Notes under the pieces: generated by a model
The model's database searches: none
The model's input: the letters and a program-made list of their open reading frames with translations, nothing else
What the model was told of the DNA's origin: nothing
From: an uncultured Flavonifractor sp.
GTDB lineage: Bacteria; Bacillota; Clostridia; Oscillospirales; Oscillospiraceae
DNA: 64,000 nucleotides
Assembly (NCBI GenBank): GCA_947346365.1
Contig: CANAAV010000010.1
Location: 18,617 to 82,616 of the forward strand
Reading direction: 5' to 3'
Made by a program: the position numbers and the translations under genes
Shown here: in pieces, positions 8,571-16,003 of the stretch
How the letters are laid out: each line of letters opens with the position of its first letter
How positions within the stretch are numbered: position 1 is the stretch's first letter

Positions 8571-8611
8571 CCAAAGCGAAAGACACGCTGTAAGCGTGTC
8601 TTTCGCTTTGG
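8571..8611. repeat. 19-bp perfect inverted repeat
   Basis: CCAAAGCGAAAGACACGCT (8571-8589) pairs perfectly with 8593-8611 across a 3-base loop. The stem has no U-tract. It abuts repeat copy B (8609-8693) and marks the border where composition returns to high G+C. Possibly the end of a mobile or REP-like element. Confidence 0.7.
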
Positions 8612-8693
8612 AGTGCGTGCCCAGTTTAGAAGTACCAGTTTACGGGTTCGCATCCAAAACCAAACCGCAACCCAGCAAAGCGGTTGCGGTTTG
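8609..8693 (-). repeat. 85-nt tRNA-associated repeat, copy B
   Basis: Inverted counterpart of 6790-6874 (about 82 % identity). In minus-strand sense it starts 79 nt after the 3' end of tRNA-Leu, nearly the same spacing and the same orientation as copy A has to tRNA-Arg. Its first part folds into a 13-bp hairpin (8660-8672 with 8682-8694). Confidence 0.7.
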
Positions 8694-8733
8694 GAGAGGA
8701 GCCGCGGCAAAATGAGTGAGAGGTGACTTTTGT

Positions 8734-8770
8734 AAAAAGTCGCCGCGAACGATAGGACGTCCGCGGCGAC
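8734..8770 (-). terminator. Terminator of tRNA-Leu
   Basis: Stem GTCGCCGCG (8739-8747) with CGCGGCGAC (8762-8770), followed on the minus strand by TTTTT (A8734-A8738 on +); it begins immediately after the tRNA CCA end. Confidence 0.82.
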
Positions 8771-8771
8771 G

Positions 8772-8856
8772 TGGTACGGGTAGTGGGGGTCGAACCCACA
8801 CGAATTGCTTCACAGGAACCTAAATCCTGCGCGTCTGCCAATTCCGCCATACCCGC
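8772..8856 (-). tRNA. tRNA-Leu (anticodon UAG)
   Basis: 85-nt class II tRNA: acceptor GCGGGTA/TACCCGT, D arm with GGCGGAATTGGCAGACGC, anticodon stem CAGGA/TCCTG with loop TTTAGGT (anticodon TAG), a long variable arm, T arm GGGTTCGACCC, and an encoded CCA. It is transcribed away from the pyridoxamine kinase gene. Confidence 0.96.
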
Positions 8857-8882
8857 GTATATGACCGAGAAACTACAGACAT

Positions 8883-8911
8883 AGTTTATCATTCCGCGGC
8901 GCAATTGTCAA
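8883..8911 (-). promoter_or_regulatory. Promoter of tRNA-Leu
   Basis: Minus strand TTGACA (8906-8911), 17-base spacer, TAAACT (8883-8888), 27 bases before the tRNA. It is back-to-back with the promoter at 8912-8940. Confidence 0.75.
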
Positions 8912-8940
8912 TTGCACTTCCAGCCCATGCGTGATATCAT
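8912..8940 (+). promoter_or_regulatory. Promoter of the pyridoxamine kinase gene
   Basis: TTGCAC (8912-8917), 17-base spacer, TATCAT (8935-8940), 31 bases before the ATG. The two divergent -35 boxes are directly adjacent, around the palindrome CAATTGTCAATTG. Confidence 0.65.
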
Positions 8941-8970
8941 AGAAGATGGACATAGGAAGGAAGGGATTTT

Positions 8971-9822
8971 ATGTCTCGTACTCTGCGGGTTGCCGCAATT
9001 CACGATATTTCCGCCTTTGGGCGCTGTTCTACTACGGTTGTGCTGCCGGTGCTGTCCGCCATGGGGGTGCAGTGCTGTCCGCTGCTGACGGCCTCACTTT
9101 CGGCGCATACGGCCTTTCCTGCCTCAGAGCACAGCACGATGCTGGACCTGACCGGCGAGATGGAGCGCATTGCCGCCCATTGGGCGGAGCTGGGAGTCGT
9201 CTTCAATGCGGTTTACAGCGGCTTCTTGGCGTCTGAAGCGCAGATTGAGATTATTTTCCGTTTTTACGAGCGATTCTGTACCCCGGATACATTTGTGCTG
9301 GTCGACCCGGTGATGGGAGACCATGGGAAACCCTACCGCACCTGCACCCCGGCCCTGTGTCAGGCGATGGGGAGGCTTGCCTCCCGCGCAAACCTTATCA
9401 CCCCCAATCTCACCGAGGCCGCACTGCTTTTGAAAGAGCCCTATGCCAGCGCGCCGGCCGGCCAGGCCCAGGCCGAAGAGTGGTTGAGCCGGCTGAGCCT
9501 GGACGGCCGGCGGTCGGTGGTGCTTACGGGGCTGAGCTTTCAGAGCGGAATTGTGGGCGCGGGGTGTCTGGACGCACAGAGCGGACAGATTGATTTTGCG
9601 ATGGTGAAGCGGGAACCCGCCCAGTTTCCCGGCACCGGGGATTTGTTTGCCAGCGTATTGCTTGGAGCGCTGCTTCAGGGCGAGAGGCTGCCGGACGCCA
9701 ACCGGCGGGCGGTGAATTTTGTGGCGCTATGTGTCAGGCACACCTTGGCCGCCGGCACGCCGCCGGTGGAGGGCGTGGATTTTGAGCCTCTGCTGGGCAG
9801 GCTGATCCAGGGGCTTTCTTGA
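8971..9822 (+). CDS. Pyridoxamine/pyridoxal kinase (PdxY/PdxK type)
   Basis: Cytoplasmic ribokinase-family enzyme that phosphorylates B6 vitamers for the PLP salvage pathway. The N-terminus HDISAFGRCSTTVVLPVLSAMG and the C-terminal catalytic loop PGTGDLFAS (about residue 214; anion hole and catalytic Asp) are diagnostic, with LVDPVMGDHGKPY in the middle. 283 residues, normal. GGAAGG lies 9 bases before the ATG. It appears monocistronic or weakly linked to the next gene (68 bases away). Annotations in clostridia usually read pyridoxamine kinase; the preferred vitamer is uncertain. Confidence 0.9.
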   Translation: MSRTLRVAAIHDISAFGRCSTTVVLPVLSAMGVQCCPLLTASLSAHTAFPASEHSTMLDLTGEMERIAAHWAELGVVFNAVYSGFLASEAQIEIIFRFYERFCTPDTFVLVDPVMGDHGKPYRTCTPALCQAMGRLASRANLITPNLTEAALLLKEPYASAPAGQAQAEEWLSRLSLDGRRSVVLTGLSFQSGIVGAGCLDAQSGQIDFAMVKREPAQFPGTGDLFASVLLGALLQGERLPDANRRAVNFVALCVRHTLAAGTPPVEGVDFEPLLGRLIQGLS

Positions 9823-9890
9823 ATACAATGCTTGGAATACCCGCAAAAAAGCCGGCGACAGGCGACCGGCACAGCTAGGAGGAGAAAAAT

Positions 9891-10409
9891 ATGGAGCTTT
9901 CCGCCACATCCCGTCCGAAGGGCGCCGCCGCGCGAAAGAGCGCGGCGCTTCCCGCCGCCGGTCCCAGCAGAATTACCCAGCTGTCCACACCCCAGCAGCG
10001 GGCGGACAGGCTCTCCCTGTCTCGGCAGGCGCTGCATTTTTTGGAGGAGCAGAACCGAATGCTGGAGGAGCAGGCAAAAAAAGAGCGCGAGGGTAAGAAC
10101 TCGGAGGGGGAGGCCGCGCTGGACCTGCTGGAGGGGTCTTTAAAGGAGTTGAACAACTGCCAGAAAATATCCGCTCGAATTATCAAAGGGGATATCGTAC
10201 CGCCAGAGGATTTGCGCTATCTGATGGAGCACGATCCCCAGGGCTACCGTCTGGCAATAGCGATGCGCAGGCCAAAAGAGGACCCGGAGAAATGCGACAG
10301 TGTGCTCGCGGAAGACAGCCGGGAGGGGGACGCCGCCGCAGCGGCTCCGGCAGCGGACGGCGCGGACGCGCCCGCTGCCTCCGGGGAACCGTCCGGTCCC
10401 GCCCAATGA
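9891..10409 (+). CDS. Conserved small protein of unknown function
   Basis: 172 residues after an excellent site (AGGAGG, 8 bases before ATG). The N-terminal 55 residues are Ala/Ser/Pro-rich and disordered. A charged coiled coil follows (LSRQALHFLEEQNRMLEEQ), then a compact region with KISARIIKGDIVPPEDLRY and LMEHDPQGYRLAIAMRRPKE, and a low-complexity Ala/Asp/Glu tail. The middle block looks like a conserved clostridial family of unknown role; I cannot assign a function. It ends 5 bases from the convergent exporter gene with no terminator between them, so read-through would give antisense RNA. Confidence 0.75.
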   Translation: MELSATSRPKGAAARKSAALPAAGPSRITQLSTPQQRADRLSLSRQALHFLEEQNRMLEEQAKKEREGKNSEGEAALDLLEGSLKELNNCQKISARIIKGDIVPPEDLRYLMEHDPQGYRLAIAMRRPKEDPEKCDSVLAEDSREGDAAAAAPAADGADAPAASGEPSGPAQ

Positions 10410-10414
10410 CGGAC

Positions 10415-11041
10415 CTACCACCCAAGCAAAACGGGGGCCAGTTGAAAAAACTGCACGATCAGCTTGCATCCATAGAGGACGATGACACATCCGCAGACGA
10501 TATTGATGATTCGCAGGGTTCGGTGGTTGAACCGGGCGGAGAAGCAGGAGATCAGCACGGTAACCCCGAAAAACCAGAGGACGGACGCGGTATTTGCCCC
10601 CAGCAGCATCTGAAGGCCCACAGGGCCGGGGTTGCTCGCCCGGAACCCGCCGATGAGCATGGTGCCGTCGATCAGGGCTTGAGGATTGATCCAGGTGACC
10701 ACAAAGGCCTTGGCGGCAATCTGAGGCAGCGGGAGATTTACGTCGGCTTGGCGGTCCATGTCCGGCTTGTCCCGCAGCAGGCCCACTCCAATCCAGACGA
10801 CGATGCCGCCGCCTACGAGCAGCACGAGTAGCCGCAGCAGGGTGAAGCGCGCCATCAGTGCGCCCGCGCCGAAAAAGCAAGCCAAGGCCAAGGCAACATC
10901 GAAAAAAATCACGATCAGCGCGATGGCCAGCGCCCGCCGCCGGGGCTGCGTCAGAGCGGCGTTGATGACGAACAGGTTCTGCATCCCAATGGGGGCCACA
11001 TAAGCCAGACCAATGGCCAGGCCCTGGAGATAGGGGGGCAT
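10415..11041 (-). CDS. LysE/ArgO-family amino-acid exporter
   Basis: Six-transmembrane exporter (208 residues) of the LysE superfamily. The hallmark first helix GLAIGLAYVAPIGMQNLFVINAAL and the conserved FVVTWINPQALIDG segment match ArgO/LysE (basic amino acid export). ATG at 11041 is chosen because AAGGAGG lies 8 bases upstream; an upstream in-frame ATG at 11071 has no site. It diverges from an HxlR regulator across 112 bases that contain its promoter, so the regulator probably controls it. Substrate is inferred only from family. Confidence 0.87.
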   Translation of the reverse strand: MPPYLQGLAIGLAYVAPIGMQNLFVINAALTQPRRRALAIALIVIFFDVALALACFFGAGALMARFTLLRLLVLLVGGGIVVWIGVGLLRDKPDMDRQADVNLPLPQIAAKAFVVTWINPQALIDGTMLIGGFRASNPGPVGLQMLLGANTASVLWFFGVTVLISCFSARFNHRTLRIINIVCGCVIVLYGCKLIVQFFQLAPVLLGW

Positions 11042-11085
11042 GGGGGATTCCTCCTTTTGAATTGGAATCAAGGTTCCGATGCTTT

Positions 11086-11114
11086 ATTATAGCGCCGGGA
11101 CAGGAGCGGCGCAA
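11086..11114 (-). promoter_or_regulatory. Promoter of the LysE-family exporter
   Basis: Minus strand TTGCGC (11109-11114), 17-base spacer, perfect TATAAT (11086-11091). It sits between the divergent exporter and hxlR-type genes, where the HxlR protein would be expected to bind. Confidence 0.7.
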
Positions 11115-11153
11115 GAACGCAGAATTTTCAGAGCAGGTAAGGAGGAGCTGACT

Positions 11154-11480
11154 ATGCCGGTTACGCATGAGCACTGTCCCTGTATGGAGGAGTGCCCCCT
11201 CAACCGGGCGCTGTGCCTGATTGGCGGGAAGTGGAAGATGCAGATTATCTGCTCGCTGCACAACAACGGCCCCACCCGTTACAATCAGATTAAACGGAGC
11301 TTGGACGGAGTGTCCAATACCGTGCTGGCTGCCGCCCTGCGGGAACTGGAGGTGGACGGGCTGGTAGAGAGGCGGGAGTATTTAGAGGTCCCGGTACGGG
11401 TGGAGTATCAGGTCACGCCCCGCTGCCGGCAGTTGATACCGATTTTAGACGCGCTGGGCAATTGGAGCATGAACGCGTAG
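11154..11480 (+). CDS. HxlR-family winged-helix transcriptional regulator
   Basis: 108 residues with the HxlR signature: an N-terminal Cys pair (CPCMEECPLNR), then ALCLIGGKWKMQIICSL, GPTRYNQIKRSL, and the recognition region GVSNTVLAAALRELEVDGLV. Conserved N-terminal cysteines in this family often sense electrophiles or redox stress. ATG at 11154 follows TAAGGAGG; an earlier in-frame ATG at 11079 overlaps the exporter promoter and has no site. Divergent from the LysE-type gene, its likely target; terminated by the hairpin at 11534. Confidence 0.88.
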   Translation: MPVTHEHCPCMEECPLNRALCLIGGKWKMQIICSLHNNGPTRYNQIKRSLDGVSNTVLAAALRELEVDGLVERREYLEVPVRVEYQVTPRCRQLIPILDALGNWSMNA

Positions 11481-11533
11481 CACGTGCTCCGGACAGGGGA
11501 GGGACCGCCCGTTTTTAGAGAATAAGAGCTGGA

Positions 11534-11579
11534 AAAATGCACGCGCTGTTCCGCCGGAGGCGGACGGCGCGTGCATTTT
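11534..11579. terminator. Bidirectional terminator after the HxlR gene
   Basis: 13-bp perfect stem AAAATGCACGCGC (11534-11546) with 11567-11579, inner hairpin TCCGCC/GGCGGA in the loop, ending TTTT. The remaining 11580-11784 holds only the rlmB promoter. Confidence 0.75.
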
Positions 11580-11719
11580 GCAGACAGAGCGTTTTTTGCG
11601 GGGCTTGGAAGAGGAGGGGAGAATACGAATTCCAGACGCCGGGATTTTTGCCGCGGCAGGCGCCGGAGGGCGCTTGGGCCAAAGCGCCGGAAAATTGAGC
11701 GGAATTGCAGAAGTTTTCC

Positions 11720-11748
11720 TTTTTCTATGCAGCAGCTTGTGATATACT
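11720..11748 (+). promoter_or_regulatory. Probable promoter of rlmB
   Basis: -10 TATACT (11743-11748) with a weak -35 TTTTCT (11720-11725) at 17-base spacing, 37 bases before the GTG start. Confidence 0.5.
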
Positions 11749-11784
11749 AAACACATTAGGTGCAAAGGAAAGGCGGAACAAGCT

Positions 11785-12555
11785 GTGAAGGAGCGCAGAA
11801 CTCCCCCGCCGGGAGAAAACGATGGGGTCATCGAGGGGCGCAATGCGGTAATAGAAGCCCTGCGGGTGGGAACCAGTATTGATAAGATTTACCTGGCTCG
11901 CGGGGAGACGGACACGGCCCTGGGCCATATTGCCTCCACTGCCCGGAACCAGGGGGTGGTGGTGGTGGAAGCCGACCGGCGGAAGCTGGACGGCATGAGC
12001 CGCACCCACGCCCATCAGGGGGTCATTGCCCTGGCGGCAGTCCGGGCCTATGCGGATTTGGAGGACATTTTGGCAGCGGCGGAGCAGCGGGGAGAGCCGC
12101 CGCTGCTGGTGGTGTGCGACGAGCTGTCCGATCCGCACAACCTGGGGGCGGTCATCCGCACCGCCGAGTGCGCTGGGGCCCACGGGGTGATTATTCCCAA
12201 GCGGCGCAGCGCTGGTCTGACTGCTGTTGTAGCCAAGACCTCCGCCGGGGCGGTAAGCCATGTGCCGGTGGCGCGGGTGGCCAATCTGCCCGCATGCTTA
12301 AAAGAGCTGAAAAAGCGGGGGATATGGGTGTTTGGAAGTGACGCTGCCGGGGAGCGCGTGCTCTATGAGGCGGATTTAAAAGGCCCCGCCGCCATTGTCA
12401 TCGGCAGCGAGGGGACGGGCATGGGCCGCCTGGTGACGGAAACCTGCGACTTTTTAGTGCGGATCCCCATGAATGGAAAGCTCAATTCCCTCAACGCCTC
12501 CGCTGCGGCGGCGATTCTTCTTTACGAGGCGGTTCGTCAGCGCATGGGCGGCTAA
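11785..12555 (+). CDS. rlmB: 23S rRNA (guanosine-2'-O-)-methyltransferase RlmB (SpoU/TrmH family)
   Basis: SpoU-class methyltransferase that 2'-O-methylates a guanosine of 23S rRNA (G2251 in E. coli numbering). It has an N-terminal substrate-binding domain (IEGRNAVIEALR...) and the three knot motifs: NLGAVIRTAECAGAHGVIIP, AIVIGSEGTGM and IPMNGKLNSLNASAAAAILLYE. It starts with GTG after AAAGGAAAGGCGG. 256 residues, normal. It leads a three-gene operon; the next gene begins 22 bases after its stop. Confidence 0.92.
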   Translation: MKERRTPPPGENDGVIEGRNAVIEALRVGTSIDKIYLARGETDTALGHIASTARNQGVVVVEADRRKLDGMSRTHAHQGVIALAAVRAYADLEDILAAAEQRGEPPLLVVCDELSDPHNLGAVIRTAECAGAHGVIIPKRRSAGLTAVVAKTSAGAVSHVPVARVANLPACLKELKKRGIWVFGSDAAGERVLYEADLKGPAAIVIGSEGTGMGRLVTETCDFLVRIPMNGKLNSLNASAAAAILLYEAVRQRMGG

Positions 12556-12577
12556 CATAGGCAAAGGACGTGCTTGT

Positions 12578-14770
12578 ATGGCAAAGGACCGGGATGACGA
12601 ACTGAATCAGGGCACGCCCGACGCGGGGGAGGAGCAGGAGTTTACCCTGGAGGAGATTTTGGAGGAATTTCGGGAGAAGCCCGCGCCCAAGCCCAGGGTG
12701 ACGGGGGATACCATCCCTTTTCCCATCATCCCCAAAAGCGCCCGTACCGCGCCGCCTAGAGGGAAGCCCGGGCGGGTGGTAAACTTCCCCAAGGCCTCTC
12801 GGGCGGGGCTTGAGCAGCCCGGAGACGCAAAGGCGCCGGAAGAGCCCCGGCAGAAGCCGCCCTCCTTCGCCGCGCCGCCGCCGGAGGAGAAAATTGTGGC
12901 CTTTCCCGGTGAAGAGCCGGAACAGCCCGCCTCGGACAACCCCATTGCGGAAAAATTAAACCGCCTGGTGCGCAAGGCGGACGAGTACGCCGGGCACATG
13001 TTTGAAGAGGAGGGGAGCGAGCAGGCCGAGGAGGTCCTCCGGGCGGAGCGGTATATTCCGGGCACCGATCAGGAGGAAGAGCCCCGGCCCAGCAGGGAGC
13101 GCCGCCGCCGGGCGCCGCCTCCTCTCGCGCCGGATTTGGCTCCGGCGGAGCTGGTCCGGCGGTATCAAAAGGGTATGAAAGGCTTGCAGGTGCGCACGAC
13201 GCTGGCATTTTTGCTCTCGATTGCCGCGCTGGCCTTCACAGCGGCGGTCCAAATGGGAGCCCCTGTGCCGGAGGAGTTGACTGCCGAGCTTCAGGTGCTG
13301 CTTTTAGCGCTGGCGCTGGCGCTGGTGATGCTGCTGGGGATGGACGTGCTGATGCGGGGGCTGTTCCGGCTGCTCCGCTTTCAGATGGGAATGGATACGC
13401 TGCTCTGCTTTGCGTGCGCCGCCGTGCTGACGGACGCGCTGACCATGCGGGGACTGGACCCCAGGGACGGACAGATGCCTTACTGCGCCCTGAGCTGCCT
13501 GGGTGTGAGCATGTTGATGCGGGGGGCCTGGCTGAAGCGGCGGGGACAGCGGATTTCCTGCCGGACGGCGGCCTCCGCCGCCCACCCTTACTTGGTTACG
13601 CTGGACGAGCAGGCCTGGAACGGCAGGGATATCTACGCCAAATGGTCGGGAGACACGGTGGGGTTCGGGCGGCAGATGCAGGCGGCGGACGGGGCGGAGC
13701 GAATTTTTTATGTGGCCTGTCCGCTGCTGTTTATCGCCTGCGTGATGCTCTCATTGGTGGCCTCGGTGGGGCTGGAGGCGCCGGAACGAATTTTATGGTG
13801 TTTATCGGCGACGCTGTCGGCGGCGGCCTGCCTGTCGGCGGGGCTGTGTTACGGGGTCCCCTGGTATAAGCTGAGTATGCGCCTGAGCAAGTCCGGCGCG
13901 GCCATCGCCGGGTGGGACGGCGTGACCGCCACCGGCAGCAGCTGCGGCATCCTGCTCACTGACGCGGACCTGTTTCCGCCGGGGTGCGTGCGCCTCAACG
14001 GCATCAAGGTATTTGGAGACTTTCCGGTAGATAAGGTAGTTTCCGACACGGCGACCCTGATCCGAGATTCCGGCTGCGGACTGGAAAAGATCTTTCATGA
14101 CCTGCTGCGGGCCCAGGGCTGTGTGTATCGCCGGACAGTGGACTTTGAATTTCATGAGGGAGGCGGCCTGTCCGGAGAGATCCGGGGTGAGCAGGTGCTG
14201 GTGGGTTCCGCGTCGTTTATGCACCTGATGGAGGTGGCGCTTCCCCAGGGGTTGAGCGTGAAAAACGCCGTCTTCTGCGCCATTGATGGAGAGCTGGCGG
14301 GGGTGTTTGCCCTGCGGTACACCCTCCACGACCTGATCGAGCCCTCACTCAACGCCCTAATCCGCAACCGGGTGACTCCGGTGCTGGCCACCCGGGACTT
14401 TAACCTGATCCCCTCCCTGCTCCAACAGCGGTTTAAGCTGCCGGTGGAGAAGATGGAATTCCCGTCAGTGCAGCGGCGGGTGGAGCTCTCCGGGGAGGAG
14501 CTCAGCCACAGCCTCATTCTCACAGCGGTCCTCTGCCGGGAGGGAGTGGGCCCCTATTCCGAGGCGGTAGTGGGGGCCGCGCGGCTGCGCCGGGCGGTCC
14601 GGACCGCCGCAGTGCTGGCGTGTATCGGCGCGGCGGTGGGGGTGCTGCTGGCGTTTTACATTACCTCCAAAGGGGCGTACGCATCCTTGTCCCCGATGAA
14701 TCTGGCGGTGTTCCAGCTGATGTGGCTGGTGCCGACCCTGCTGATTTCCGGCTGGGTCAACAAGTATTAG
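12578..14770 (+). CDS. P-type ATPase-like membrane pseudoenzyme
   Basis: 730 residues. Residues 1-210 are a disordered, Pro/Glu-rich cytoplasmic region with repeated IPFP / VVNFP / IVAFP motifs. Then come paired membrane helices (about 215-290, 300-350 and 405-460) and a cytoplasmic region laid out like a P1B-type ATPase: SKSGAAIAGWDGV, then an N-domain-like block (HEGGGLSGEIRGEQVLVGS), DGELAGVFAL and a P-domain-like TPVLATRDFN, closing with two helices. The phosphorylation motif DKTGTLT is replaced by TDADLFPPG, and TGD/GDG-type hinge motifs are absent, so it should not hydrolyse ATP as a pump. ATG follows rlmB by 22 bases, but the site is weak (AAAGGA). Role unknown; perhaps a sensor or scaffold. 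Confidence 0.75.
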   Translation: MAKDRDDELNQGTPDAGEEQEFTLEEILEEFREKPAPKPRVTGDTIPFPIIPKSARTAPPRGKPGRVVNFPKASRAGLEQPGDAKAPEEPRQKPPSFAAPPPEEKIVAFPGEEPEQPASDNPIAEKLNRLVRKADEYAGHMFEEEGSEQAEEVLRAERYIPGTDQEEEPRPSRERRRRAPPPLAPDLAPAELVRRYQKGMKGLQVRTTLAFLLSIAALAFTAAVQMGAPVPEELTAELQVLLLALALALVMLLGMDVLMRGLFRLLRFQMGMDTLLCFACAAVLTDALTMRGLDPRDGQMPYCALSCLGVSMLMRGAWLKRRGQRISCRTAASAAHPYLVTLDEQAWNGRDIYAKWSGDTVGFGRQMQAADGAERIFYVACPLLFIACVMLSLVASVGLEAPERILWCLSATLSAAACLSAGLCYGVPWYKLSMRLSKSGAAIAGWDGVTATGSSCGILLTDADLFPPGCVRLNGIKVFGDFPVDKVVSDTATLIRDSGCGLEKIFHDLLRAQGCVYRRTVDFEFHEGGGLSGEIRGEQVLVGSASFMHLMEVALPQGLSVKNAVFCAIDGELAGVFALRYTLHDLIEPSLNALIRNRVTPVLATRDFNLIPSLLQQRFKLPVEKMEFPSVQRRVELSGEELSHSLILTAVLCREGVGPYSEAVVGAARLRRAVRTAAVLACIGAAVGVLLAFYITSKGAYASLSPMNLAVFQLMWLVPTLLISGWVNKY

Positions 14771-14780
14771 GGGTGACGGT

Positions 14781-15758
14781 ATGATACACAGCGTGAACCT
14801 CACGCTCTGCCCCGCCGCCGGTGCGGAGTACGGTGGGTGGGAAGGCCTGCGCCGGGAGCTGGAAGAGCTGGGCTGTGACGGAGTGGAGGGCATTTGGGGC
14901 GGCGGGGAAATACCCGATGATTTTCCCAAAGAGCTGCTGGGGGGCTACCATCTGACCTTTTTCCCGGATTGGCTGGACTTTTACCGGGAGGACCGAAAAG
15001 CCCTGCTGGACAAATACGGGGACATGGCGACGGTCCGCCGCTTTTACGGAGGCGTGGGCCGGGAGACCCTCATGAGCCTCTACCGGGCGGACTTAGACCG
15101 GGCGGAGGCGCTGGGTGCCCGGTACGTGGTGTTTCACGTGTCTGACGTGTCCATTGTGGAGGGGTATACCTACCGGTGGCTCCATCGGAACCGGGAGGTG
15201 ATTGACGCCTCGATTGAAGTAATCAATCAGCTCCTGGAGGGACGCCCACATACCTTTGCTTTTCTGATGGAAAACCAGTGGTGGCCGGGCTTTACCTTCA
15301 CCGAGCCAGAGGAGACCGCCCGGCTGCTGGAGGGGGTGCGCTATCCCGGCAAGGGACTGCTTTTGGACACAGGGCATCTGATGAACGCGAACCTGGATCT
15401 GCAGACCCAGGCGGAGGGGGCCGCTTTCATTGCAGAAATGCTCCGCCGCCACGGCAATCTGTGCCGCTGTATCCGGGGGGTGCATCTGCACCAGTCCCTC
15501 AGCGGGGCCTATGTCCGCGCGAATACCGGACAGCTGCCGCCGGACTTGCCGGAGGACTGCGTGGAGCGCTTTGGCGTCAGCTATAGACACATTTTGCAGG
15601 TGGACCGGCACCGGCCCTGGACCGACCCGGCGATTTTGCCGGTACTGGAAAAAATTTCCCCGGATTTTCTCACCCACGAGCTTCAGGCGGGAAGCAGAGA
15701 GGAGCGGCGGCGGGCGGTGAGCGTGCAGCGGGCGCTGTTGGCCTCCGGCGGATTTTAG
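14781..15758 (+). CDS. Xylose-isomerase-like TIM-barrel protein
   Basis: 325 residues, AP_endonuc_2/sugar phosphate isomerase fold: strands ending in metal-ligand candidates, including YVVFHVSD, FLMENQWWPG (Glu), GLLLDTGHLMN (Asp/His), IRGVHLHQSL (His) and FLTHELQAG (Glu). These match the divalent-metal site of the endonuclease IV/xylose isomerase superfamily. GGGGTGACGGT precedes the ATG, 10 bases after the pseudoenzyme gene, so the two are cotranscribed and probably functionally linked. The substrate (sugar, or DNA in the case of endonuclease IV relatives) cannot be decided. Confidence 0.75.
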   Translation: MIHSVNLTLCPAAGAEYGGWEGLRRELEELGCDGVEGIWGGGEIPDDFPKELLGGYHLTFFPDWLDFYREDRKALLDKYGDMATVRRFYGGVGRETLMSLYRADLDRAEALGARYVVFHVSDVSIVEGYTYRWLHRNREVIDASIEVINQLLEGRPHTFAFLMENQWWPGFTFTEPEETARLLEGVRYPGKGLLLDTGHLMNANLDLQTQAEGAAFIAEMLRRHGNLCRCIRGVHLHQSLSGAYVRANTGQLPPDLPEDCVERFGVSYRHILQVDRHRPWTDPAILPVLEKISPDFLTHELQAGSREERRRAVSVQRALLASGGF

Positions 15759-15927
15759 GCCCTGCTTGAATATTGGCAGTGTGTCCGGCAGTGAGCGGGT
15801 TTGCGCCAGATAGGGCAGATTTTCGCAGGAATGTTTCGCGTATTGCGGAAAATTTGACGCAGTATGGTGAAAATATGCTCGGCGTAATGATTTTATTCGC
15901 ATCAAAGGGTGACGGAGCAGTAAAAGC

Positions 15928-15972
15928 AAAAAGGCCGCCGCCTGTCCTGTAAGGACGGGCGGCGGCCTTTTT
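15928..15972. terminator. Strong bidirectional terminator
   Basis: 15-bp perfect stem AAAAAGGCCGCCGCC (15928-15942) with 15958-15972, U-tract on both strands. It serves the convergent TIM-barrel (+) and lipoprotein (-) genes. 15759-15927 holds nothing else I recognise. Confidence 0.93.
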
Positions 15973-16003
15973 ATGTATTCGCTGGGTCGCGGCCGACAAA
16001 GGG

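Noticed and set aside
8402-8726. Short proteins encoded in the GC-rich stretch before tRNA-Leu
   Set aside because: They run through a perfect hairpin and the tRNA-associated repeat in several frames on both strands, which points to repeats, not genes.
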